Below, one piece after another: positions 54,100 to 61,103 of a DNA stretch of 64,000 nucleotides. Source of the DNA: Butyricicoccus intestinisimiae (GTDB lineage: Bacteria; Bacillota; Clostridia; Oscillospirales; Butyricicoccaceae); NCBI RefSeq assembly GCF_018918345.1, contig NZ_JAHLQI010000002.1:62001-126000 (forward strand), given 5' to 3'. The notes below the pieces were generated by a model, which saw only the letters and a program-made list of their open reading frames with translations, did no database searches and was not told the DNA's origin. Position 1 is the first letter of the stretch. Each line of letters begins with the position of its first letter. A program made the translations under genes and the position numbers.

Positions 54100-54590
54100 T
54101 TCCTGTTCCTCCTGTATCCGTTTTCGTCCCGGTATTCGGGATGCTCCCTTCCGTATGGGTCCTGATCGCCGCAGATGGTGTAGTCGCACTTACAGCCATT
54201 CGCGCAGGTGGTCGTCCGCACCAGCCTTGCGTGAAGCAGCTCCATCGCTGCAAAATCCACATTGCACAGGGCGGGCATGATCTCTGTAAGGCCGTTTCTG
54301 ATAGCAAATTCCGCTGCGGGACAGGCGGTAAATTCATAATAGATCGGCTTGTTCTTTTCGTAAGGAGCCACCGTCATTTCATAATCGTGCCACTTGTCAC
54401 AGCCCGCTTTTGCCCGTAGAAACGCCATGTGCATCAGTTTTTTCCAGAACGGCTTATTACAGTTCACGAATTTCAGTTTGCGGAAGGACGGCAGGATCAG
54501 ATTTTCCTCAATTTTCTCGATCTCTCGGAACGATATGACTGCCTTGCCTCGTTCTGCGTGGAGTTGTATTCCGTTCCCGGCTCGTCCGGG
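54084..54590 (-). pseudogene. Thiazoline-carboxylate-hydrolase-like protein, 5' end missing
   Basis: The frame is open from a stop at 54591. It reads KAVISFREIEKIEENLILPS, KFVNCNKPFWKKLMHMAFLR and the family C-terminus with PALCNVD and CANGCKCDYTICGD. No ATG with a ribosome site is found at the 5' end. A GTG at 54467 would give only 127 residues. It holds the part that the paralogue at 51574-52176 has lost. The 50 bases before it are in another frame and look like a deletion scar. Confidence 0.6.
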
Positions 54591-54642
54591 TTAAGGCCGT
54601 TGTAAGCCACGAGCACCGGGGCGTTCTGAAATTCGCAGCCTT

Positions 54643-55506
54643 TTATTTTCCCACGCCCTTCAAGCATCCGCTCTTTGCTTTTTCTTCGGTATCATCGGAT
54701 TCATCATAGGCATCGTAAAGCGCATTGAGGTCGTGGGCTCTTTTTTTGAAAGGCGAGCACAGCTCATTTTTGTGCGCAAAGGCAAACTCCATGTTGTCCG
54801 TCCAGCCGGTGTGGCCGGTAATAAACAGCGGATGCAGTCCGCGTTTTTTCAGCTTTTTCTCCAGCAGTGCCAGAGACTTCACTGCCAGCTTGTTATCCTC
54901 TGCCAGCGCAGAAATAAAGCTGTAGCCGCCGTCCGCGCCGAACCAGATAGTATCGCCGGTAAAGAGATATTTCCCGTCCACAAGGTATACCATGTGCCCC
55001 CATGTATGACCGGGAACGAGAAAGCACTCGATTCTGATCCCGTCGATGTCGATGACCTCATCGTCGTGCAGCAGCACTTTTTCATTGTTGATCGTCACCT
55101 GCGGCAGCTTGTAAAGGTGGTAAATGACCCTGCGGCGCACCTCGCCGGTCAGATAGCGGTTCTCGATCTCGCCAATATACAGCGCAGCATCCCGAAACTG
55201 TCCCGGACTGTCCGCCTCCACCGCACCTACATGATCGGTGTCCTGATGAGTGATGAGGATGTGCCGGATGGAATGCGGGTCGATACCAAGCCAGCTCATT
55301 TTCTCCGCCAGACGGTCATAGTTGTATCCGGCATCAATCATAATGGTGGTATCGCCCTTGCGGTAGAAGAAGATATTTGCCACCCACTCTCGCACACAAG
55401 CGACATTTTCATCGATCCAGCCGGTGTTCAAAGGCTTAAAGATCTCCTTGCCCCGGTACATCCGGCTCATTGCTTTTCTTTGAAATTCCGTTGCTTTTTT
55501 CGACAT
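54643..55506 (-). CDS. MBL-fold metallo-hydrolase
   Basis: A 287-residue metallo-beta-lactamase-fold protein with metal motifs THQDTDHVG (HxDxDH), PGHTWGH, GDTIWF and TGHTG. Substrate unknown; glyoxalase II-like and lactonase-like enzymes share these motifs. It is intact, unlike several neighbours, and lies nine bases from the next methyltransferase gene. Confidence 0.85.
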   Translation of the reverse strand: MSKKATEFQRKAMSRMYRGKEIFKPLNTGWIDENVACVREWVANIFFYRKGDTTIMIDAGYNYDRLAEKMSWLGIDPHSIRHILITHQDTDHVGAVEADSPGQFRDAALYIGEIENRYLTGEVRRRVIYHLYKLPQVTINNEKVLLHDDEVIDIDGIRIECFLVPGHTWGHMVYLVDGKYLFTGDTIWFGADGGYSFISALAEDNKLAVKSLALLEKKLKKRGLHPLFITGHTGWTDNMEFAFAHKNELCSPFKKRAHDLNALYDAYDESDDTEEKAKSGCLKGVGK

Positions 55507-55515
55507 GATCGCACC

Positions 55516-56124
55516 TCATTTCTGTGCTGTGACGCACAGCCAGCCCTTTTTATTTTTGTGACTCTGAACCCTGCCAAAGCCTGCTTGCTCCAGATACACT
55601 TTTAGATCAGCATCCGTATAGATGGTCATACCGTTAATGATTTGCGTCCATTTGTCGTCTTTTGCTGTTTCGCCGTTTGCTTCGTTACAGATGAAAAAAG
55701 TCCCGCCGGGCTTCAGCACCCGATAGACCTCTCCGAAATTTTGCGCAAGCTCCGGCCAGAAATAGACCGTTTCAAATGCGGTCACTACATCAAACTGCTC
55801 CGCTTCAAACGGCAACTCTGCTACACTTGCCTGCTGCACAGTACACTGCCCTGCTGCAATGGCACCTGCATTGACCTTTCGCGTTTTTTCTACACTGACT
55901 GCCGAATAGTCGATGCCCTGCACCTTGCCCTTGGGACACAGCTTCAGCAGCGTTTTGATGTTCGCTCCACCGCCGCAGCCGCAGTCCAGCACCATGGCAT
56001 CCGGGGCAGGCTGCAAAAAATGCAATCCCCACGCTGCCATTGCGCTGTGCCCAAAGTTCATCATAGCAACCATGATCTTCCCGCTAAAGCCTACGGGCTT
56101 GCGGGTGTTTTCAAAGAAGGACAT
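55516..56124 (-). CDS. Class I SAM-dependent methyltransferase
   Basis: A 202-residue protein with motif I VLDCGCGGGANIKTLL, an acidic loop (GIDYSAVSV) and post-I motif VLKPGGTFFICNE. The N-terminal MNFGHSAMAAWGL region is shared with small-molecule methyltransferases. It is one base from the upstream methyltransferase gene. Confidence 0.86.
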   Translation of the reverse strand: MSFFENTRKPVGFSGKIMVAMMNFGHSAMAAWGLHFLQPAPDAMVLDCGCGGGANIKTLLKLCPKGKVQGIDYSAVSVEKTRKVNAGAIAAGQCTVQQASVAELPFEAEQFDVVTAFETVYFWPELAQNFGEVYRVLKPGGTFFICNEANGETAKDDKWTQIINGMTIYTDADLKVYLEQAGFGRVQSHKNKKGWLCVTAQK

Positions 56125-56125
56125 A

Positions 56126-56740
56126 TCACACCTCCGATTTCACACATTCCGTATAGGTCAGCGGAAAAGAGGCCTTTAGAACAACACTTTTTCGCACTGT
56201 CCAATCATTCTGTTGCAGAAATTTTAGGTATTCTTCACTCGTCCACTTGCTGTGGAGAGGAAAGCCTGCCAGATTCATGAAAAAGGCTTTGACCTTGCCG
56301 GGAAATGAGTTTTCTGCGTGCGTAAAGGTAGGCGCGATCAGCACACCGTCATCCTTCAGCACCCGTTTGATCTCTCGCAGTGATTTTTCTGGCTGAGGCA
56401 CAACGTGCAGTGCGTTTGATACGATTACCACATCGAATGATTTGCTCGCGTATGGCAAAGAAAACATATCCTGCACGGAAAAACGCAGCTTCGCAGAGTA
56501 ATTCCCCCGTTTGGCCTCTGTAATCATTTTTGGAGAGGCATCCGTCGCCTCGATGTGTACCGCTGCTTTTACGATGTGCTTGGCGATCAGTCCCGTTCCG
56601 GTAGCCACCTCCAGCACTGTTTTGTCTTTCACGACCGGACGGATCAGCTCATACATTTTCTCATATACTGCCCTGTCTTTTCGCATAAAGCAGTCATACA
56701 GACCTGCATTTCTGTCCCAGAAATTCTTGTGTTCTCGCAT
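56126..56740 (-). CDS. Class I SAM-dependent methyltransferase (Methyltransf_11/25 type)
   Basis: A 204-residue protein starting FWDRNAGLYDCFM with motif I VLEVATGTGLIAKHI and post-I VLKDDGVLIAPTF. It is the first gene of the cargo operon. The overall layout resembles UbiE/phospholipid N-methyltransferase-like enzymes. The substrate is unknown. Confidence 0.86.
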   Translation of the reverse strand: MREHKNFWDRNAGLYDCFMRKDRAVYEKMYELIRPVVKDKTVLEVATGTGLIAKHIVKAAVHIEATDASPKMITEAKRGNYSAKLRFSVQDMFSLPYASKSFDVVIVSNALHVVPQPEKSLREIKRVLKDDGVLIAPTFTHAENSFPGKVKAFFMNLAGFPLHSKWTSEEYLKFLQQNDWTVRKSVVLKASFPLTYTECVKSEV

Positions 56741-56982
56741 TGCTGTCTCTCCTTTTATAGTTAGGCCCGGCTAACTCATGCATTTAGGAAAAGCCGCATT
56801 TCTTCGGCCTTTCGGCTTATACAAATAGCTTGCTGCAAGCATCACACATCTGTGTTTTCAGTCACTGAGGATAAAGCCTCTCGATCTACTCCTTATGAAA
56901 ACAGCCAAAATCTATTTTCACACCATTGCGGTGACTTTTGCCTTCTTATCCATATTATATCGTGCTCACTTCTTTTTTGCAA
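56741..56982 (-). promoter_or_regulatory. Promoter and ~200-base structured leader of the cargo operon
   Basis: On the minus strand, TTGCAA and TATAAT (56954-56982) are separated by 17 bases. The transcript begins about 205 bases before the first methyltransferase. Near the 3' end of the leader, AAGCCG and CGGCTT arms followed by TTTT (around 56794-56823) form an attenuator-like hairpin. No open reading frame of note lies in the leader. Confidence 0.62.
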
Positions 56983-57026
56983 TGGTATAGTATCTCTATT
57001 TTGTCATTTCCAAACGCAGAGCACGA

Positions 57027-57317
57027 TTAGATTTTCTTCGCAATCGTAGACAGCTCCGAAATAATGCTCAGAAGATCATTTTTGACTTCCTCTTTGCTTG
57101 GCTCGCTGCCCATCAGAAGATAATCCGTGCTGACATGGAGGATGCAGGACAGTTCAATCAGCAAGTCAATGGAGCAGCTGCGCTCTCCGTTCTCCATGTG
57201 GCTGACATGCTGCTTGCTTGCCAGTCCTAGGCGAACCGCCAGTTCCTCCTGCGTAATGCCACGGGAAGTGCGAACATCGTGAAGTCTCTTACCAAACTCT
57301 TTTGCGTCAAAATACAT
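57027..57317 (-). CDS. Xre-family transcriptional regulator
   Basis: A 96-residue protein with a complete HTH_3 domain (FGKRLHDVRTSRGITQEELA, KQHVSHMENGERSCSIDLLI, STDYLLMG) and a short helical tail. AAGGAG precedes ATG 57317. It may control the divergent or downstream element genes. Here it is on the same strand as the cargo operon and about 45 bases upstream of its promoter. Confidence 0.85.
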   Translation of the reverse strand: MYFDAKEFGKRLHDVRTSRGITQEELAVRLGLASKQHVSHMENGERSCSIDLLIELSCILHVSTDYLLMGSEPSKEEVKNDLLSIISELSTIAKKI

Positions 57318-57509
57318 ACGTTTCTCCTTCCGCACAGTCGGTACAGAACCGGACCGACGGAAGGTCAAAAAAGAGCCACATGACGGTAAAGAAAAAAATC
57401 CTGTGCCGATAAAACAGAACATGTGTATCCCATTTATGTGTTCGCAGCTTGGTTCCGATCTCCTGCACCAGCTCCAGCATAACACACCAGACTTCAGCGT
57501 TATTCTCCA

Positions 57510-57786
57510 AATCCTGCATGAGCTTTTTCAGGATTCCAAACTGCTTTTTCGTACTGGCAGATACCTAATACTTCCAATGTTCCGGCAAAATTGGAAGATC
57601 ATCATACCTCCACTTGGCAAACTTTTCATCATAGGCTTCCGGCTGTGCCAGCTCCACCAAATGCCCTACACACCAGCTGACCACATATCCGTTTCCCTCT
57701 AAGTAGCCATCCTCACGCTTGGCAGCACCTAACACTTTGGCAATACTCTGTGCAACCGAAGGCTTTTCAGCCAAAACTAATTTCAT
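57510..57786 (-). pseudogene. DNA topoisomerase III (TopB), 5' fragment with nonsense mutation
   Basis: From ATG 57786 (AAGGAG upstream) the frame reads KLVLAEKPSVAQSIAKVLGA, a typical ICE-encoded TopB start, up to PILPEHWKY. It is then cut by TAG at 57565-57567. The same frame continues with STKKQFGILKKLMQD, so one C-to-T change explains the stop. Homology is lost soon after. TopB is a regular passenger of Tn916/Tn1549-like conjugative elements. Confidence 0.82.
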
Positions 57787-57890
57787 TTGCATCTGCTCCT
57801 TTCGCAAAAAAATTAGCAGCCAGGCACCGAAGCGCATGACTGCTATGTAAGGAACGGTATTCTGTTTTAGGTCTACAAACTGGAAGTTGT

Positions 57891-58547
57891 TTATCCAAAA
57901 TGAAATGGAATAACCATATCAAGTAAAACTGCAAGAACTATACTAATCGTTCCCATTAGCGCAGAACTCCTCAATTTGTCTCTCCTCAAAACAATAAGTC
58001 CAATAATAAAGACTATCACTTCCAAAACAGATTTTGCATTAAAATACCAGCATCCATATACAAAGCACGTATTGAACAATACTGCCAAAATCAGCGCTGA
58101 TAGTATAAGTGCCAGTTTGCTTTTCCCCCTTGCATACCAGCAGACAAAAGACAATACTGGAGAAACAGCTGTAAATCCAAGCCAAATCACCGCATAACTT
58201 CTTGGAAAAAATCCTGCAATATAGTTTGAATACAAATAGTAACTTGCAACCATACCAATAAAGAATACAAAAACATTAATGCTTGCTCTTATTGCAGAAT
58301 TGCTATAAATAGAAATGCACAGTGCAATCAATACCCAGATTGCAAAACATCCAAGGAAATTATGAACATCTAATGCTTCATCTATTGCCATAAGCACACT
58401 GGGAAGTTCAGCTTGACGAAAATCCAAAAATTTTGAAAAAGTCCCCAAAGCTATTCCAAGGAACAATACAGCTATAGTATTTATAATTTTTCTATTATTG
58501 GATATTGGTTTTTCTGCATTCCTGATATCATTCAAAAACTTTATCAT
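57891..58547 (-). CDS. AT-rich polytopic membrane protein of unknown function
   Basis: A 218-residue protein with about six or seven transmembrane helices and short charged loops. The base composition is visibly more AT-rich than anything nearby, which points to separate acquisition. GAGGG precedes ATG 58547. No family is recognised. Confidence 0.7.
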   Translation of the reverse strand: MIKFLNDIRNAEKPISNNRKIINTIAVLFLGIALGTFSKFLDFRQAELPSVLMAIDEALDVHNFLGCFAIWVLIALCISIYSNSAIRASINVFVFFIGMVASYYLYSNYIAGFFPRSYAVIWLGFTAVSPVLSFVCWYARGKSKLALILSALILAVLFNTCFVYGCWYFNAKSVLEVIVFIIGLIVLRRDKLRSSALMGTISIVLAVLLDMVIPFHFG

Positions 58548-58662
58548 AATTACCCTCACAAATCCCGATTTGTATCACTGTTCTTATTCTCTATTTTATC
58601 AGATATCGCCTACAGATTCCATAGCTTCATAGCTCAAAACAGCTCATTCACAAACCATTTGG

Positions 58663-58839
58663 CTATGTAAAAGGGACGGCTGATTTTTCTTGGATGCAGG
58701 CTTTACGCCCTTCATCTTGATATAGAGGTAACCTCCGACACCGGCTGCACCGATCACAAACAGATTCATCCATCAACGCAAGCAGATCGGCCTCATCCAC
58801 CATGTTCAGGAAATACACATTCTGATTGAAATCCGTCAT
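58663..58839 (-). pseudogene. Remnant of an ICE small membrane protein gene (DUF4366-like)
   Basis: The ATG at 58839 has AGGAGGT upstream and starts TDFNQNVYFLNMVDEADLL. About 25 codons later the frame runs into a region whose other frame encodes a membrane-anchor end (FVIGAAGVGGYLYIKMKG). This suggests that an internal deletion joined the start and end of one ICE gene out of frame. The family name is tentative. Confidence 0.45.
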
Positions 58840-58879
58840 ACCTGTTACCTCCTACTCAAATTTGTCTCGCCGGATTTCG

Positions 58880-58942
58880 GGCGAAAAAAATAGAACCTCG
58901 ACCCATTCTCGTTTTCAAAGAATGAGCCAAGGCTCTATGTAA
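58880..58942 (-). terminator. Long hairpin terminator inside the element
   Basis: On the minus strand, an imperfect stem of about 20 bp (ATAGA-CCT-GG-TCATTCT arms, 58919-58938 with 58890-58909) is followed by a T7 run. The adjoining 58940-59089 has no credible gene. Confidence 0.75.
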
Positions 58943-59089
58943 ATCAGTCAAGTATGTGTTCGTCCGCCGATGGCAAAATTGGACTTCATTTGCTCCCATT
59001 GTCCACCAGTAATTTGACCACTATAAACCCATAAATTTCCGTTCAAATTCCATCAAATCCGAACAGTCCAGACAGAATTTCGGGTATAG

Positions 59090-59126
59090 AAAAAGTCCGA
59101 AAAACCTTGATTTTCCGGACTTTTTT
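59090..59126 (-). terminator. Present-day terminator of rplM-rpsI
   Basis: The stem AGTCCG/CGGACT with inner A/T pairs is followed by T5 on the minus strand, about 20 bases after the rpsI stop. It belongs to the element side of the insertion. Confidence 0.75.
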
Positions 59127-59144
59127 AGCATTTTTAAGCTGTAG

Positions 59145-59195
59145 ATTATCTCTTGGAGAACTGCGGAGCGCGACGTGCAGCCTTCAGGCCGTACT
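59145..59195 (-). repeat. rpsI-proximal att repeat (3' end of intact rpsI)
   Basis: This is the partner of 50865-50915. It covers the last 16 rpsI codons and the stop. The rpsI reading frame is complete, so insertion regenerated the gene end. Confidence 0.9.
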
Positions 59196-59553
59196 TCTTT
59201 CTCTCCTTCATTCTCGGGTCACGGGTCAGGAAGCCAGCTGCCTTCAGGATCGGACGATACTCGTCAGAGTTAGCCTGCAGCAGGGCACGGGAGATGCCGT
59301 GACGGATTGCACCAGCCTGGCCGGTAAAGCCGCCGCCAGCTACAGTGCAAACGATGTCAAACTTCTCAGTGGTCTTAGTAGCTTCCAGCGGCTGACGAAC
59401 GATCAGCTTCAGGGTGTCCAGACCGAAGTAGTTGTCGAGGGTACGATTGTTGATGGTGATTTCACCAGTACCGCCCGGAATCAGACGAACTCTTGCAACA
59501 GAGGACTTTCTTCTGCCGGTGCCGTAGAAATATGCTTTCTTAGGTGTGTACAT
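59146..59553 (-). CDS. rpsI: 30S ribosomal protein S9
   Basis: A 135-residue S9 beginning [17 protein letters not shown] and ending in the usual basic [17 protein letters not shown] that reaches the P site. It is the second gene of the rplM-rpsI operon. Its 3' end is the integration site of the element downstream. Confidence 0.97.
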   Translation of the reverse strand: MYTPKKAYFYGTGRRKSSVARVRLIPGGTGEITINNRTLDNYFGLDTLKLIVRQPLEATKTTEKFDIVCTVAGGGFTGQAGAIRHGISRALLQANSDEYRPILKAAGFLTRDPRMKERKKYGLKAARRAPQFSKR

Positions 59554-59577
59554 GACTTAATTTCCTCCTTGTAAGAA

Positions 59578-60009
59578 TTACTTGCCAGCCCAAACGATCG
59601 GCTGCTGTGCTTCGTGGTTGTGCTCCGCGCCTGCGTATACCTTCAGACGGGTTGCAGCCTTGCGGCCGATAGAATTCTTCGGGAGCATACCCTTCACTGC
59701 CAGCTCAATTGCCAGCTCCGGACGCTCAGCCATGAGGGTCTTGTACTGGGTTTCCTTCAGGCCGCCAATCCAGCCAGAATGTCTCTGGTAGTACTTCTGA
59801 GTCAGCTTGTTGCCGGTCAGGACTGCCTTGGAAGCGTTGATAACGATAACGAAATCGCCGGTATCAACGTGCGGGGTGAACTCTACCTTATGCTTGCCGC
59901 GAAGGAGAGCTGCTACAGTAGCTGCGGTACGACCCAGCGGCTTGTTTGCTGCGTCGACGATATACCACTTGCGGTCAATGTTTTCAGCCTTAGCCATATA
60001 AGTGGACAT
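59578..60009 (-). CDS. rplM: 50S ribosomal protein L13
   Basis: A 143-residue L13 with [20 protein letters not shown] at the N-terminus, [11 protein letters not shown] and the C-terminal [16 protein letters not shown]. It is followed 24 bases later by rpsI. Confidence 0.97.
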   Translation of the reverse strand: MSTYMAKAENIDRKWYIVDAANKPLGRTAATVAALLRGKHKVEFTPHVDTGDFVIVINASKAVLTGNKLTQKYYQRHSGWIGGLKETQYKTLMAERPELAIELAVKGMLPKNSIGRKAATRLKVYAGAEHNHEAQQPIVWAGK

Positions 60010-60133
60010 GATCTAACCTCCGATTATAATTTTTATCTGAAATGTTTCATTTCCATTCGGTATTGCTCAAATTCCGAACTTTTCCGTCATTCAAGCGCTA
60101 TATTGTTATACCACATCCAAAAATCAAAGTCAA
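60010..60133 (-). promoter_or_regulatory. rplM-rpsI promoter and leader
   Basis: On the minus strand, TTGACT and TATAAC (60105-60133) are separated by 17 bases. The leader of about 90 bases can fold a TTCGG/CCGAA hairpin upstream of the CGGAGG ribosome site. L13-type autoregulatory leaders are known in Firmicutes, and this could be one, but it is not verified. Confidence 0.65.
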
Positions 60134-60170
60134 CACATTTTTTGAAAATTTTAATTTTCCATAACGCAAT

Positions 60171-60206
60171 CTCTTGTTTTCTCTTGTTTTCTCCCGTTTT
60201 CTCCCG
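60171..60206 (+). repeat. Short 10-bp tandem repeat
   Basis: Copies of CTCTTGTTTT (two) and CTCCCGTTTT (one), plus a partial fourth copy, stand in the divergent rplM/ttcA intergenic region. Confidence 0.8.
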
Positions 60207-60309
60207 AATACTCACAACTCAAATTAAAATTTTTCTCTGTCCAATTGTCCGCGCATGCAGTATAATAAAAATATTACGGCGCGAAAAACGCGCGTTTCGG
60301 AGGAAAACC

Positions 60310-61050
60310 ATGCAGAAAATGCTCTCTTATGTCCGCCGTGCGGTGGATCAATACCATATGATAGAAGAAGGCGACGTCATTGCGGTCGGCGTGTCCGGCG
60401 GCAAGGACTCTCTGGCGCTGCTGTCTGCGCTCGCAGGGCTGCGCCGCTTCTACCCCAAGAAATTTGAGGTCAAGGCCATCACCCTGGAGATGGGCTATGA
60501 CGAGATGGATTTCACGCCGGTTGCGGCGCTGTGCCAAAAGCTGGGTGTGGAATTTATCACGGAGCAGACCGACATCAAGACCGTCGTGTTTGACATCCGC
60601 AAGGAGGAAAACCCGTGCTCGCTGTGCGCGAACATGCGCCGCGGCGCGCTCAACAGCACCGCCAAGGCACACGGCTGCAACAAGGTCGCGCTCGGCCATC
60701 ATTTTGACGATGTCGTGGAGACCGTGCTCATGTCGCTGCTGTACGAGGGCAGATTCAGCTGCTTTTTGCCGGTGACCTATTTGGATCGCGCCGGTGTGAC
60801 GGTCATCCGCCCGATGGTATACACGCCGGAGTCCTACATCCGCTCGCTCGCCAAGCGACTGGAGCTGCCAATTGTGCACAATCCCTGTCCGGTGGACGGC
60901 AGCACCAAGCGCGAGGAAATCAAGCAGCTGCTGCGCTCGCTGGAGCACACCAATCCCGGCGTGCGGCAGCGCATTTTCGGCGCCATCCAGCGCTATCCGC
61001 TCAGGGGCTGGGCGCCGGACAAAACCGTCAGACGAAAAAAAAGCGAATAA
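60310..61050 (+). CDS. ttcA: tRNA 2-thiocytidine biosynthesis protein (TtcA family)
   Basis: A 246-residue PP-loop ATPase with VSGGKDSLALLSAL and the CxxC cluster/catalytic motif CSLCANMRRGAL. It thiolates C32 of certain tRNAs through an Fe-S cluster. CGGAGG at 60298-60303 fits ATG 60310. A TATAAT at 60261-60266 is the likely -10. The frame is open far upstream, but that part has no ribosome site. Confidence 0.9.
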   Translation: MQKMLSYVRRAVDQYHMIEEGDVIAVGVSGGKDSLALLSALAGLRRFYPKKFEVKAITLEMGYDEMDFTPVAALCQKLGVEFITEQTDIKTVVFDIRKEENPCSLCANMRRGALNSTAKAHGCNKVALGHHFDDVVETVLMSLLYEGRFSCFLPVTYLDRAGVTVIRPMVYTPESYIRSLAKRLELPIVHNPCPVDGSTKREEIKQLLRSLEHTNPGVRQRIFGAIQRYPLRGWAPDKTVRRKKSE

Positions 61051-61056
61051 CAAAAA

Positions 61057-61096
61057 CAAGGCTTCCTGTCCGTCAACCGGACAAGAAGCCTTTTGC
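61057..61096. terminator. Bidirectional intrinsic terminator after ttcA
   Basis: The stem AAGGCTTC-TGTCCG with its complement (61059-61073 and 61079-61093, one bulge) has A/T flanks and lies between convergent genes. Confidence 0.84.
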
Positions 61097-61103
61097 TTTG
61101 TGT

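Larger units (their letters stand above)
50865..59195. mobile_element. Decayed integrative element (about 8.28 kb) at the 3' end of rpsI
   Basis: It is bounded by 51-bp direct repeats of the rpsI end, with a period of 8,280 bp. Inside are a tyrosine-recombinase C-terminal relic next to the distal repeat, a nonsense-mutated topB fragment, a DUF4366-like remnant, two Xre genes, a compact cargo operon and an AT-rich membrane gene. No relaxase, coupling protein or type IV secretion genes remain, so it is a non-mobile relic of an ICE/IME. Tyrosine integrases that use 3' ends of conserved genes are well known. Confidence 0.82.

Noticed and set aside
53396-54337. Longer upstream starts for the LCM-type methyltransferase and PanE-like genes
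   Set aside because: The upstream in-frame extensions run through neighbouring genes. The internal ATGs have good ribosome sites or ATGA overlaps and give the family N-termini.
60171-60206. CRISPR-like array
   Set aside because: The units are 10 bp without spacers, and there are no cas genes in the window.
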